Shown in pieces: positions 22,591-34,970 of a stretch of 64,000 nt of DNA. Numbering within the stretch: the first letter of the stretch is position 1; every line of letters starts with the position of its first letter. This stretch comes from Pardosa pseudoannulata (taxonomy: Eukaryota; Arthropoda; Arachnida; Araneae; Lycosidae). The notes under the pieces were generated by a model. That model saw only the letters and a program-made list of their open reading frames with translations, did no database searches and was not told the origin of the DNA. The stretch is taken from positions 47,208,315 to 47,272,314 of the forward strand of contig CM063510.1 in NCBI GenBank assembly GCA_032207245.1, given 5' to 3'. Both the position numbers and the translations under genes were made by a program.

Positions 22591-22737
22591 ACGTGCTGGC
22601 CTTCGGTACCGGAGTTCGTGGGTTCGAATCCCACTATGGCATGGATGTTCGTAGCCGTCCGGAATAGACTTTAAGCTGTAGGTCCCGGTCTCATTAGCCC
22701 TCATGCTGCAAAAAAGTAGACCGTAGCACTCCAAACC
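22591..22737 (+). mobile_element. SINE family 1, 5'-truncated
   Basis: Starts inside the tRNA-like head (GTGCTGGCCTTCGGTACCGG), keeps a perfect B box GGTTCGAATCC, and ends CACTCCAAACC. Sequence is close to the consensus of the other copies, so this is a fairly young insertion. On the minus strand it creates a frame ending SGIRTHELRYRR, a common false gene-model tail. Confidence 0.92.
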
Positions 22738-23489
22738 TTGGGTGTGCGTGTATGTGTATGTAATGACTGACATTTTAATATAAAACTAACCAACGTAACT
22801 ATAATTGTATTTTAAAAAATTTCGGAAGATTTTGTTCTTAAATTGCAACCTTTGGTAAAAGTCTTGTTCTTTCCGTCTGTCTAGGAAATCGGCGACTTCG
22901 CATACACCAATATTCTTATTTAAGCCCTTCTTATATAACTCTTTACATAATTCGTATCACTTCTTTCGCGTCATCACATGACTGAGCACCAAGACACTGG
23001 CTGGTTCTCACATATATTGTCATGTACATGTTTTTCGTACCAGAAGCCCTTTAAAGATGTTACATGAATAAGTTCATTTATATTTCAAATTTATTTCTTC
23101 GGCCACCTAACAACTATCGACTGCCCCCAAGCCAATATGAATCCTCTTTTTACCCTTTTTTAGTGTTCTATTGTTAATCGTTAATCTATTGTTAATTTAT
23201 TAATAACTACAATATATTTTCAATTTTAACGTATATATGAATGAGAGAGAAGGAAGTTCAGAAACAAATAATAGAACTAAAAAACGAAGTTTTAACGAAA
23301 TGTCTTATCATCGGCACCCACAATCATCATTAAAGGGATTATTTCTGAAAGTCGTGATCTAAATACATCTTGGTACTGTAAAATTCTTATATGAAAAAGA
23401 AAATAAGCAACATCTCGTGCTTTAAGGATAAGTAAAGATGTGCTAGGCAAGATAAAGCTAGCCGCTAGTATATTAGGGCCTGTCGGAAT
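22738..23489. other. No supported gene
   Basis: GC-richer patch at 22870-23160 without a frame; the AT-rich partner of the 22213 repeat lies at 23180-23230. Confidence 0.35.
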
Positions 23490-24701
23490 AAAATTCATTC
23501 TCAATACCGCCCGCCGAGCGTATTGCCATTTTGAGTTTGTCAGGGCAGGTGTAGAACATTGACAGGCACACTACGACCCGGGGGCCTCATTCGACCCATT
23601 TAACAAATTTTCAAACAACCCATTTCCAAAAGAAGAATCTATATTTAGCAGTTACAAATTTCAATTACGGTAATCTTGGGCAGATAAGCGACATGTGTGA
23701 TAACTGACCTAAAAAAGTGAAAGTTCATCCGATAAGCCACACAAAAATTTGCTAAAAACAAAACTGAAGTTCATTCAATCTTACTCCATCCAAGAAGGTT
23801 TTTAATTCTCACATATTTTAGGAAGTACTTTTTGTTTGAAGGCAAATTTTAAATGTTGCAACTGATAATTCCGTTTCTCTCTACGGAGTTGTAGAAACAA
23901 GAAATATTGTATTTGCCAGCTGATACAAAACTACTATACTCAGAGCAGATTAGCAGCGGATGTTCAAAAACCGAAGGCAAAGGAGACCAACGGTCCCTGG
24001 ACACACACATTTATTAAAAAAGAAACATATCAGTTAGAAAATAGATAGTTAAACCGACGACAATCCAATGTAACAAAATACATTGACCAATTAATAGACT
24101 AATTTTTTTACTTATTTTTTTATAACAAATAGATATTTTCTAAGACATTTGCCACGTATTACATTACAATATACATAAACAGTAAAGTTTGAAAATGCAT
24201 TAAGTCCAAAAGTTTGCTTCAGTAGTTGATGGCACAAAAATTAAGGAAAAATAAATCAATATAGAAGGTAATTAAATCTAGATTGATATGATGTCGTGTC
24301 AGTAGATGCCTACCTCCCTCCCCCCCTTTGTGCTTTTTTGTCCTGTTAATTGAGTATGAACTCTATTACACGCTATTTTCAGAGATTCGCGACTTATCTA
24401 CCCGATGGGTACTCACAATTGATGTCATTCCTTGTAACGTTAGGTTTAATGTGCGACAAACGGGAACATGTTTAATGAAAGATTGTGGAAGTTTTAAAAA
24501 TTCAGGCTTACCAATTGCATTAGGATAAGAATTTTGTAACTATACTTTTTAGTTTTTATTCATTTGTATAATAAATAATTTGTTTCGCCAGTTTCTTTTT
24601 ATTTCTTTGTAGAAAGTAAAAGCAAGTATTGTAATCACGAAAAATTTCAGAGATAAAATAAAATTTCAACGGAAATACTCGTTTAAATCATGGATTTGGG
24701 A
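23490..24701. other. No supported gene
   Basis: A short GC-rich patch (GCCCGCCGAGCG, CGACCCGGGGGCC) at 23505-23600, then AT-rich sequence. No repeat or gene recognised. Confidence 0.35.
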
Positions 24702-24873
24702 TTTCGTTTGGAGCGCTACAATCTACTGTTTCGCAACAGGAGAGCTAATGATATCGGGAGCCACTACTTACAGTCGATTTTGAACAGTTCCAAAAATCCA
24801 CGCCAACAGCGAGATTTGAACCCGCGAACTCCGGTACCGAGGAGCAGCGCCTTACTTATTTAGTTATAGTTTG
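24702..24873 (-). mobile_element. SINE family 1, full-length diverged copy
   Basis: Minus strand, from a decayed head at about 24873 through an inverted B box (GATTTGAACCC on plus) to CGTTTGGAGCGC at the 3' end. TTTAAATCA at 24682-24690 and 24878-24886 may be a 9 bp target duplication, though a few bases separate it from the element. Confidence 0.88.
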
Positions 24874-25275
24874 GTCATTTAAATCAAGTCTAGATGAATA
24901 ATGACAAGTTAGTATTGCGCCTGTACATACAAAGAAACTCATTTTGAACCGTTTAATATCTATTTTGACCATTTCTGAGCCAGTTTCGACAACTTTCTTC
25001 TCGACGTCTGTACGTGCGTACGTATGTATTTCGCCTAATTCAAAAAGCAGTAGCAATAGAATATAATTATAAGAAAGAACTGTCATAATTTTCAGTTGTG
25101 CATCATCCCTTTTAATGGCAATCTGCATTGTACATAGCGAAAGATTTCAAAATAACGTATAATAATGCTGTGGAGCTTAACTCAAACGAACAGGCGAAAA
25201 TACAGACATTTTGAGTTTAACACTGTTATAACATCTAGTTGTGCACCTCCAATTTTGACTGCATCCTCACTATAT
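24874..25275. other. No supported gene
   Basis: A 90-codon minus-strand frame (24856-25128) overlaps the SINE end and shows no recognisable domain. Confidence 0.35.
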
Positions 25276-25440
25276 AGCCGAAGGATGGTCGAATGGTAGA
25301 GAGCTGTACTTAGGTGCCGGAGTTCGCGGGTTCGAATCCCGCTACTGCCATATATATGTTCGTAATCGGCTTTAAGCACCAGGTGTCGGTTTCATTAACC
25401 ATCGTAGGCGAAACAATAAATCACAGCACTTAAAAAAAAC
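25276..25440 (+). mobile_element. SINE family 1, diverged full-length copy
   Basis: Head with ATGGTCGAATGGTAGAGAGC, perfect B box GGTTCGAATCC, then a body with a deletion (GTTCGTAATCGGCTTTAAGC) and an A-rich 3' end in place of the CCAAACC tail. Confidence 0.88.
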
Positions 25441-26499
25441 CTATTACACGAAATATCTCAATATGACAGTCCTTATCACTATCTGCAACAATGCAACTCA
25501 AAAACATCAACGTATGTATCAATGCATTTATAATAATGATTTCAAAACAATTGAAAATCAATTAATTGTACAGGATAGATATACAGAATTTTCACTGCTT
25601 ATTACTTGTTTGTTACGGATTAAATGTAGAAGTCGCGAAGTATTTAGGTTTAGAACAAAATACCTGTATAAAGTTTGGCTGGTATAGAAACTTATTTTTA
25701 AAACTCTCATACCCGTATAACTAGAAACATTGATGGCGGCTTCGAGATACACGATTGACTTTTCACAATTACCTAGAATAATTTCGAATGTTGGAATAAA
25801 TAATTATTCAAAACGCAAAACAGTCTATTGACGTATTTAAATAAGTAATGGAAAACTTATTTGATTACATATTAGAAACATTTATGGGTAGCCTGACCTA
25901 AGTAAGTTCCCATGTGAGATATATGACTAAGGGTCGAACATTAGAAGAGGGTATCCCCGCCAGCTTGGAGATAAAGCTTCAACCTAATATTTTTCTTAGG
26001 TCGCAGTGTCCAAAAAATTTATACTAATTTGATATTCTCTTGTGCAACCCTTTTGTTACATAATTAAAGGTTCCCAATTCGTATTTGTTATTAATTTTGT
26101 TGCTTCAGTAAATAACGGCGATTTTACCGAAAATCCAAACAAAATAAACTCATATTCTCGTATTGCGGTTCCATTCCATTATGCTTGCACAGTGAAAACT
26201 AAGGGAATTTATGTATTTCTTTTTTGTAATCATCTCCAATAATTTCAGCCAATTCATCAAGGGGTACCCTATTCTGAAGTAATACCATGACTAAGTAATG
26301 AAGCATTAATGTTTTCGAAAAGTCATACCTTCACAGGAAGATATCTATACTTCAAAATGAGCGTGAGATCTGCAACACTAGCAGAATATAAAGTTTACTA
26401 CAGCCTTGATTGATTGCTGTTATTGTATGAGCTGGATTAATTGCCACTTTTAAAAATCTATTCTACTCATCTTTCTTCCGCATATTGCTTCGCAGTAAA
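25441..26499. other. AT-rich DNA, no supported gene
   Basis: Short frames on both strands (64-74 codons) overlap each other and match nothing recognisable. Confidence 0.4.
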
Positions 26500-26650
26500 G
26501 CAAGTTTAGTACCCATTAAATCAAATTAGCACCGTTCATTAGAGCGATAACATTTGTTAACGGCAATAATCACTCGACATGCATAAACGTAATCACAAAT
26601 GAATTGGCGGCAAAACAGAATGCATGAGATGATTATCAACCTTATTAAAT
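26500..26650. promoter_or_regulatory. Candidate regulatory island
   Basis: Compact base-balanced, non-coding patch with ATGCATAAACGTAATC-like and ATGCATGAGATGATTATC-like octamer/homeodomain-type sequence. Weak inference. Confidence 0.15.
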
Positions 26651-27649
26651 TATTGTCTAGGGGGCAAAGACATTGTAACTCGGTTCAACTGCCAAGAGTT
26701 TAAAAGGATGCTGAGATTTGGCTACTTAGTTGCATTTTAATTTATGTAAAACCATTACACGTCTATTTCCTTTCACTCAACCAACTTCCAAACAAAGACA
26801 TGGATTGACGAATACTGAGAATGGAATATCAGATAACGCCCATTTCTTTCAATCTTTAAATTTATATTAGTATCAATTCTAAATACATAATAATTAGAAT
26901 GTATAGTACTAACAATTCACGGTGAAAATATAAACAGACAGATTATTAGTTACGGACATTTAGGTATTTGGGACATATGGGTTATGTTTTTTCCCCAAAA
27001 ATATCAATAATCTCAACCGAGAGATGGGTGAAACTATGTTTTGGCTCTCCACCCATAAATTTCGTTTTAGAATGTCATTTAAATGTAAATAATGAGTAGA
27101 ACTGTTAAACTTTATTCGCTCTGAATTATTTTAGTTCAATTAAACTTTATTTCGATCCACAGTAGTTATGCTTTCGAAGTGAATCAAAGGTTTTAATTTT
27201 CTGTTATTTTTATTTTAAAAGTAAGAGAAAAAATATATACATATGTTACATATTTACAGAGACCGTTGAAAAATAATTTTACCTCTAAAGACTATTTGTG
27301 CCCCTTTAGTACTGTCGAAGTATTATTCAACAATCCATACTCATTCAAATGAAGCTGATCTGCAATTAACTACTGGAAAAATACATTGCAATTAATCGAC
27401 GATTAGCTGTAACAACATATCTTACATGGAAGTTCATCAAATCAAATTTGCTACGTGTTTGAGTTATCATGTATTCACAAATGTATAAATATAGTTCCAC
27501 ATTCCTTACGAATGATAAATATAAACTTTAATTTCGTAGACATATTTTTCAACTGTTTTTAGTTTGATACTATTTCCTTTTCAAAATAAATTCTCTAGCT
27601 TGTAACAGCAAAAATAAATAAAATAAAAATAACAGTGAAAACTTTCAGA
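26651..27649. other. AT-rich DNA, no feature seen
   Basis: No gene or element recognised. Confidence 0.4.
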
Positions 27650-28260
27650 GTGTCTTCTCTTCTGCCTCCACAGTTCTTTATTTCACTTTTAAATGTCATC
27701 ACCGATAAGTTTGTTTCGCAAAAGGCTGAATTTCACACATTTTAGCAATGTTCGAGCATTAAGTGACAACTGCAGTGTGACTAAGCCATGGTTCACAGCA
27801 ACGAAATACACAAACCAAACAACGCATACTGACAGCCGAACAGAAAGAAACAAACACACGCACATAACACAACTGTCAGAGATTAGGAATACCCGAAAAT
27901 ATCTATTACAACACCAGTTAACCTTGGAAGCAGAAATCCAACCTTTCACCTTGACAATAAACTTCACAATCACCAAACAAAATGCCCATCAACCAATGTC
28001 TGCAGAAATTAACTTTCGTTTTCCGCGGACAGCGCGATTGTTTTGGAAGAAAAAAAGTTTTTGAAAAGAAACCCACGCTGTTTAAAACCACTTTCACGCG
28101 TACCCGGATGTGGTGGAAATAAGATGGCGTAGTAAAGGATACTCTTAAGTTCTTAAAAGAATTGGGATGCAAAGAGACGATTAGTCGCAACAAACAAAAG
28201 AGCAAGATTTGAGCCCTCAGTATGCGGAATCCTGTTCCAAATCACGAACAGTAATTTAGC
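27650..28260. promoter_or_regulatory. GC-richer island with overlapping antisense frames
   Basis: The plus frame 27693-28064 (123 codons) and minus frames 27689-27976 and 27918-28205 (95 codons each) overlap. The plus product is rich in threonine, asparagine, histidine and arginine with no domain; a minus product has a valine/cysteine/leucine-rich segment but no clear topology. Mutual overlap suggests low stop density rather than genes. A promoter or conserved element is the alternative. Confidence 0.18.
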
Positions 28261-29364
28261 CATGAAAAAAAAAAGTAAAGGTTAATGCTTTTCTAATTGA
28301 ATGTGCACCTATATAAATAAAATCCAATAGTGTAAGTTGGATTCGTCTATGTCAAACTGTTCTCACATTGTATACCGGACGCTGCAAAAACTACTCACCA
28401 TCGTTTGCTTTAGAAGACTTAAATTTGACAACTCATTTTACTACACTCAATTATGTCTTGGTTTTACGGACTAAAAATTTACATACTTATACACTAAGTC
28501 GATACCCGCATTTGATAAATAAGTCCAATAATAATTTTATTAAATAATATTAAAGCTTGAAAATGAATGAAACTAGAGACTATAAACATGAATATATGGA
28601 AGTATTTGGTTTTGTAATTCTATTAGTGTGTGGAAAATGCTTACTATATGACTGCTGAAAATGCATCCCCTTTTTTATTGGAACTTGGTACAAGAGCAAG
28701 ATAAAGAAAGGGGCAAGATAAAGAAATGGGACAATTTAGAAATTATTTTTAACAGTCTGATACACGAAGTATCTACAGTAGAAGCTCTCGACCGCTTAAA
28801 AAAATTCCTAGGATCAAAGCCTGGGAAATCAATTAGTAGAAAAATGACCATCTTCCTTTTAAGACAGTAAATTAAAAACTTACTGGCAACTTTTTGAGAA
28901 CAAATAGTATAGGTTTAATATTTAATTCCCTGTCATGACATTAAGTATTTCATTGTTGCAAATTTTTTATCTCTTCCTTTCAAATTTGAACGATCCCATA
29001 GCAACAATCGTACCCTAATACCAACGGACCCAGAGGTGACTCTTCCCCCCTTAGCGAACTACTGTTGGTCAGAGGTTTCCTATTTTCTACGTCTTTCCTA
29101 TTTATGTAAATTTTGTTTAGCATATGAATTTTCATCATGACTTCCTATATAAAATTCAAACACTACCAACAAATAAATCTAAATGGAAACATCTGCTTGT
29201 CATAGTCACACGACTTTGTCAACCTTTCACATGTACGCTTATACACAACAAAATGCTATTTCCAGAAAAACCTTCCTTGGTGAGTTTCACTTAAGGATGA
29301 TCATCGGTTAATACTCGACTGGAAGGTAATCTTTGGATTTTGTGATCTCTTCAGTTTAGTGACT
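28261..29364. other. AT-rich DNA, no supported gene
   Basis: A 69-codon plus frame (28661-28870) is lysine- and leucine-rich with no family match. Nothing else recognised. Confidence 0.4.
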
Positions 29365-29540
29365 GGTTTGGTTTGGAGCGTTAAGGCCTACTTTTTTTGT
29401 TACACGGGAGCTAATGAGATCAGCACCTACCACTAAAAGTCGATTCCGAACAGGTACAAACATCCTTGCAAGGAGTGGGATTCGAACCCTCGGACTGGGG
29501 AACCAAAAAGAAGAGCTATAACAATCGGCCATCGTCTGGC
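29365..29540 (-). mobile_element. SINE family 1
   Basis: Minus-strand copy; plus strand shows TTTGGTTTGGAGCG, then GTCGATTCCGAACAGG and the inverted B box GGATTCGAACC, ending CGGCCATCGTCTGG. Moderately diverged. Confidence 0.92.
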
Positions 29541-29829
29541 CCCTCTCGTTGGTGAATGAGACCGAAATACTATTCTTCAGCACGAATACATTATATAAAA
29601 CACTTTTATTAAATAACATTTTTAAATAATTGCGGATTTGAACATTAGGTTTCTTAAAAGATTTCAGAAGAACCGATGACAGAAAATGATACAAACCAAA
29701 ATTATGAATATATTCGTACAGTGTAAAGTAAGAATATGGAATACAGTTAAACAGTTTTCCTTTACAGCCTCTATCCCTTTATATCTAAACCATTACAAAC
29801 ACAAAGCATAATTATTATCCCATTTTCTT
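29541..29829. other. AT-rich DNA, no feature seen
   Basis: No gene or element recognised. Confidence 0.4.
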
Positions 29830-30260
29830 CCTCCCCCGTATGAAAAAATGCGTAGGTCACGGCTATAACGAAGAACGCAAGGTCGAAAACGAAGGGCAAT
29901 GTGACTTAGGTGAAATGTTTACATGATACTGCCGTTCTCAGCTTCCGTGCCATTTCCGTAACGAAGACGATTTCGCCACGTTATAGAAATAACATGCGAG
30001 ATAGAGGCGTACAATTACAAATGCGCGAAGGCAAAATTTATTCACGTCGTGAATGAATTATTGCTTTGCAAGACACTTCCACTTTCAATATGACACAATG
30101 CATAGATAATTAAATACGTCACACGGTGAAACAATGATTAGGATGTCGTCACAGGAAAGGTAACACAAATAGGACTTCATTGAAATGAACTTGATTTCAA
30201 AGGAAATAACATTTTGATGGAGGTTAAGCCGTTCCTTGAATTATGAAGGTTTACTGTGCC
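29830..30260. promoter_or_regulatory. Candidate regulatory island
   Basis: One of the clearest base-balanced, non-repetitive, non-coding patches. Contains AGGTCA at 29854-29859 and CACGTCGTGAATGAATTATT around 30045. Could be an enhancer of a distant gene; conservation is untested. Confidence 0.22.
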
Positions 30261-30382
30261 AGGAAATAACAGGTAGATTTTTTAAAATAGAATACACGTA
30301 CAGGAACTTACTCATAAAAAAAGTAATAATAGATTACAGGAAAACGAATAAAATTCGGCAAGAGAAATGGAATTCGATGTAT

Positions 30383-30510
30383 TTAACCCCTTGACGTACA
30401 ATAACATCTGGGAGGCGACAGTTCATTTCATGTGCCAATGTGAACTTTGACGTCTCCAAGAAGTCGACAACTATCTCCAGCAGACGTCGGGTAGCAGAAT
30501 GTTAAATCAT
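30383..30510. mobile_element. Solitary piggyBac-type end
   Basis: TTAACCCCTTGACGTAC at 30383 has the TTAA target and CCC terminus of piggyBac MITEs. GACGT recurs three times in the next ~120 bases, resembling subterminal repeats. No matching GGGGTTAA was found downstream, so the other end is deleted or too diverged. Confidence 0.35.
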
Positions 30511-31021
30511 TAAGTTAATTAACTCGTGATTAGATTCCGATTAAAATATTCAAGATGTCATGCGTTCTTAAAAATTAATATGAGAAGCGTAACACAATAT
30601 AAAAATGTAAAAAATGTTAGTTCCTCTACCTATTCTAAAATATTATGAAATACTTCATACTTTACAGAAACACTAATTTATTTCGTAATTATAACGTACT
30701 TTGTTCATTAACATCGGGACTGCACTGTACTCACTAACTGCAGAATACTAATTTCAGTAATGACAACACTAACTACCCGCTATGTTAACAGTTCTACTGA
30801 GAAACTCAGTCAGAGCGGGTGTACCGTTCTGCAACATGTTTGTGTGCTTTAATAAATGTTTTAGTTATGTTATTTAATTGAATTCACTTAATAATCAACA
30901 ATCATGCGCACACGACAACATCATATATATCATATATGATGAACGCCATTAAATATTACATAGCAATGCAAATTTCAAAATGTTCTGTTTCTAAGCTTAT
31001 GTAACTTTTGAGTTGATCCAG
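30511..31021. other. AT-rich DNA, no feature seen
   Basis: Apart from a palindromic ATCATATATATCATATATGAT-like patch near 30920, nothing recognised. Confidence 0.4.
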
Positions 31022-31208
31022 TTTAGTTTGTTTTAGTTTGTTTTGGAGTGCTACGGTCTACTCTTTGCAACACAAGGGCAAATGAGACCGGGACCTACAG
31101 CTTAAAGCCAATTCCAAACGGCTACGAACATCCATGCCACTGTGGGATTCGAACCCACGAACTCTGGTACCGAAGGCCAGCACCCTAACCAATCGGCCAT
31201 CGTTCAGC
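31022..31208 (-). mobile_element. SINE family 1 with perfect 14 bp TSD
   Basis: Minus-strand full-length copy close to consensus; inverted B box at 31145-31155. The 3' tail, seen on plus, is GTTTTAGTTTGTTTTGG, a variant tail. TTGAGTTGATCCAG at 31008-31021 and 31209-31222 is a perfect target-site duplication. Confidence 0.95.
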
Positions 31209-31317
31209 TTGAGTTGATCCAGATTAAATAGTATGTTTCAGGTGCATCCAATTCCGTTTTATTTGTATGCATGTCAAGGAGTAAAGTAACTCTGAGAAGA
31301 TTTAGTAAATATTTAAC

Positions 31318-31353
31318 AAAAAAAAAAAAAAAGTGAAATTGGGGGGGGGGGGG
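31318..31353. repeat. A15 and G13 homopolymer pair
   Basis: A run at 31318-31332 and G run at 31341-31353, separated by eight bases. Prone to replication and sequencing slippage. Confidence 0.95.
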
Positions 31354-31804
31354 AATTAATCCATATTTTACTTTAGACACCAGTTTTCTAAAAACAAAAA
31401 GGTTCTAGAAGGAAAGGTCGATAAAAGATATTTGTGAATATAATTTTACTTTGATATTTCATACATTAAATATAATCGTACCTTTGAAAACTAACAACCA
31501 TGTGAATAAATTATTTTTTGTATATTGATATTACTGAATTTTGGATGTTTAGACAACTCTTGTGTAAGTTCCTTTTGATGCACGCGAATAGAAATTAATA
31601 TAAAGATTCAAATGGTTAAATTTGAAGCTTTGGCATTCACATTTGAAACACACCTGCCTTTTTATCCAATCAAACTCAGTTCCCAACTTATAACGTTACG
31701 CAGTGCATTTGATTAGTTTCAAAATTCCTGTAATGAACAAAATTAATCCTGTAGAGATTGTACAACAGGTTGAAATAGTGAACATTTTTCACCATAGAAA
31801 GGAA
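31354..31804. other. AT-rich DNA, no feature seen
   Basis: No gene or element recognised. Confidence 0.4.
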
Positions 31805-31818
31805 AATTTACATTAAGG

Positions 31819-32251
31819 TTGGTTGGTTGGTTGGTTAGTTAGTTAAAGTTTTCAGACGCAAGATCCTATTTAAGACATAAGCGCCAAGCACAAGGTGTTT
31901 TTTCGTAAATACAATAAGACATAACAGATAAAAGTGCCCTAATCCGAAAACAGAACAGGCTAAAACCAGCAAAGGTAAAACCGTACAATTTAAAAAAATT
32001 ATAGAAATGTTTACTGTATATATACTCAAGTACACAGGATAGGTACGTAAAAGGTAAAAAGGTGAAACATTAGAAGGTAAAAGCTAAAAGCATAAAGCAC
32101 AATTAAATTTAATTAAAAATGAAAAGAGTACCAAAACAATTCATAAAAAACAAGTTAAATTGACCAAAATAAGCCTGTAAAACGGAGAAAAGAGGAAAGA
32201 AAGGGATGCGGGGGTTCATCCAGTAAATCCCTTAAGTTAGGATGCCATGTG
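31819..32251 (-). mobile_element. 5'-truncated LINE (3' UTR only) with AACC tail and 14 bp TSD
   Basis: A 433 bp insertion bracketed by a perfect duplication AATTTACATTAAGG at 31805-31818 and 32252-32265. Read on the minus strand it ends in (AACC)n, the plus-strand TTGGTTGGTTGG. Just before the tail, CTTGGCGCTTATG and CTTGCGTCTGAAAA align with the 3' UTR of the LINE at 35305-35990. No reverse-transcriptase frame is left. Severe 5' truncation, short tail and duplication are hallmarks of non-LTR retrotransposition. Confidence 0.85.
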
Positions 32252-32265
32252 AATTTACATTAAGG

Positions 32266-33229
32266 AAATGCAGTGTCCCAACAGTCGAAATATATACATC
32301 TACAGTTTGAAACTGGTATCTTCAATACTTCAAAACCTATTTCCGTATGAAATTTTTTTTTCTAAATACCTTCACTTACGATCAATAGGTATTTATGGGC
32401 CTAACTTTATATAAAATATATTTAATTTTGCCATAAGATGCAATATATTAAGAAAAAACAACACAAAAATGTATAAACCAAGTAAAAAATGTAAATTCAT
32501 TTACCCGCAAAAGGATTTTTGAAATACGTAAATTAGAAAATTTTTCATATACAATAGAGGCTAATTATATATTTTATTCCGGAAACTTGAATTATATTAA
32601 TAGCGATATATTTTGTTTTATATCATAAGGGCTAATTTTATTTTTTAAATTTTCAATTTCTTTGCAGTAATTTTTTTTTCAACTTACAGTTTATAGAATA
32701 AATAAAAAAAAGGCAATTAACTTCATTTTGATATAAACTTAATTTTACAGTCATACTCCAAAAAATATCTAATGGCAAGCGAATTTCGTATTTTGCATGT
32801 AGTGTATGTGTTTTTTTATTATTTGTTTTAAAAATATAATACTTGAACTGACAAAACTAGATTATATTTTAAATGTACAGAGTTATTAAAGAACACAAAT
32901 TCATTTTTAAAGGAGTAGAACTTTTTAATTTTATGATGAATCGAATAAAGGCTATTACAATGAAGATTTTAGTTCTCGAAACGTATTACGGTCACTTAAT
33001 TCCAAAAGAAATGAAAGAGGATAGCATTTTCGATATACTGATTATTAAATTCACATTTTAGTTTCCTCCCTGTCTATTTATTTCCATTTTTTTTTCTACA
33101 GCGAAAGTTGTAATTAACACGTGATGTTTTAAGCTGCTAAACAAATTTTGTGGTGAAATTATTAACACGTTATATTCTATTTTAGAATTGTGATAAATTG
33201 GTCTGAAAATAGGTCATTTGCCCCTGAGT
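32266..33229. other. AT-rich DNA, no feature seen
   Basis: A 62-codon plus frame (32873-33061) is isoleucine- and lysine-rich with no domain. Confidence 0.4.
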
Positions 33230-33420
33230 TCGCACATAATTAACCCTCGGTGCGGTTCAGTAGGGAAAAAACAAAACTGACGAATTAAGTAGGAAGTGCT
33301 ATGTTAGTTACGGTTGCCAAGAGAAACGAAAATCTTAACTGGGTCGAAAATCAGCAAACGATAATTCATTTAACTGCAGCCAAAATTTGACATTCAGGAA
33401 TAGCGATTTCGAAGAACGTT
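33230..33420. promoter_or_regulatory. Candidate regulatory patch with X-box-like sequence
   Basis: A less AT-rich patch containing GTTGCCAAGAGAAAC near 33314, which approximates the RFX X-box (two half sites, one mismatch). Such matches occur by chance, so this is weak. Confidence 0.15.
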
Positions 33421-33696
33421 CGTAGAAAAAGCTATTTAAAAGTGAAAATACCACGACAGAAAATTATGCAAACGTTGGATTACACAACTACAGCTTAATT
33501 TGTAGCTTAATTTGTCTGCGTACTGAGGAAGTAATTTCAAATTACATTTTAGGAAAGGATAACCTGACTTAGTAATAAATGATACCAGTACATACTTATA
33601 AATAAAGGTTATTGGATAATATTGTAGATTTTGCGTTACAAAGTAAGTGGAAAGATTTTGTAAGATAAATTTAAAATACAACATAGCCCTATCAAA
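33421..33696. other. AT-rich DNA, no feature seen
   Basis: No gene; an 82-codon minus frame is composition-driven. Confidence 0.4.
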
Positions 33697-33710
33697 TTTT
33701 CTTTCAAGTA

Positions 33711-33980
33711 ACTCCTAGCACAACAGTCCCTAGGAGGCCAGGGCCTACGGTGCCAATCTCCGTTTCCGAGACCAAGGACCGTGGGGTACGAAGCATATGT
33801 TCCGGTTAGGTGGTCAACCTTACGCGGAACTTAGTCCCCAGTGTTTAGTTCTCAAGCATGCTTGATCCTCAGATTGTCTACCCACTGAAGGGATGATAGG
33901 CAACCTTGCCCAGTCCGGGGATCGAACCTCGGACCTGTGTCGTGGGAGCTCGAAGCGCTACCCCAACACCACTGGGCTTC
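33711..33980 (-). mobile_element. tRNA-derived SINE, family 2, with perfect 14 bp TSD
   Basis: Minus-strand element of about 270 bp. At its 5' end near 33977 is a tRNA-like head with a B box (GGTTCGATCCC on minus), followed by a GC-rich body (plus-strand GGCCAGGGCCTACGGTGCC, GCATATGTTCCGGTTAGGTGG). A second copy lies at 59729-59985. The perfect duplication TTTTCTTTCAAGTA is at 33697-33710 and 33981-33994. On plus it yields a false peptide PGIEPRTCVVGARS. Confidence 0.93.
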
Positions 33981-33994
33981 TTTTCTTTCAAGTA

Positions 33995-34722
33995 CACGAA
34001 GTTAAAATGCCCGAATGACAAATTCTACAATGAAAATCACCGCAATTTTCTAATAACATTATCAGAGATAGTACAAGTTACAAATCAATTTTCAGAACAA
34101 CCTTTCTTACGATAATTGCAAGATAATGTTCAAATATTTTAGAGAAATTTGACAAAAACATGTTTGCATTCCTAATTGTTTAAATTATACGACATTAAAA
34201 TTTAATAATTTAAAAGATAATTTTGAAATGAAAAAAAACATTAATTTTAAACAGAAATTATCAAATTACGAAACCCAGAATTGGAGGACAGTATAAATTC
34301 CTAATAAATAACATATTAACCTTAAAAAATTCCGCGACCAAAGGACACGCAATATTAGCTCAAATATAAATAAATTTCAAGGTAGTAAATAGTTATCAAT
34401 CAGTATTAGCAAACTTATAAATTTAAAAACATTATCAACTTAATAGTATATTCTAATAGCTTTTTAGATCGATTTTTTATAAAATTATCACGAGATAATT
34501 TTAGCAAGCAACTTAGCACAATAATTTATGAAAACTAAATAAAAAAAATAAAATTATATGCAGCATTAATTAACTTGCCAAATTCTTTTCCTTGAAATAC
34601 AAATAAATGTAAATGTATTGAGAACTCATAAAGAAAAACGGATAACTAAGTGTGCTTAATTTACATAAATTAAATTCTTGATCAACAATTAATTCAAAAG
34701 GTTTAAATATTAATCTTTTCCG
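33995..34722. other. Very AT-rich DNA
   Basis: No gene or element recognised. Confidence 0.4.
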
Positions 34723-34745
34723 TTTTTTTTTTTTTTTTTTTTTTT
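34723..34745. repeat. Poly(T) tract, 23 bases
   Basis: Uninterrupted T run followed by further T-rich sequence. Confidence 0.97.
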
Positions 34746-34970
34746 CATATTTTTCCCCCCAAGAAATTTAGTTTATTTTCAATTGGAAATAATACCAAAA
34801 TTTGACCTTCTAAGTTAATTTCCGTGTTTTAATTTTGGTTTTTTTTTCCGACTTTATTTAAAAATTTCCATGCCTTTACGTGAACATTTTACAATTCCCT
34901 AAATTTCCAAGTAGTAGGAAACCCTATTAAAAAACTAAAAAAAAAATAACTATTTACTGTAAGATTTTAG

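Noticed and set aside
27689..28205. 123-codon plus frame and two 95-codon minus frames as genes
   Set aside because: They overlap in opposite directions, have no recognisable domain, and the patch is GC-richer so stops are fewer by chance.
33906..33977. tRNA gene suggested by GGGGATCGAACCTCGG and the nearby head
   Set aside because: The tRNA-like segment is the head of a 270 bp SINE with a 14 bp target duplication, and no full cloverleaf with paired acceptor stem could be drawn.
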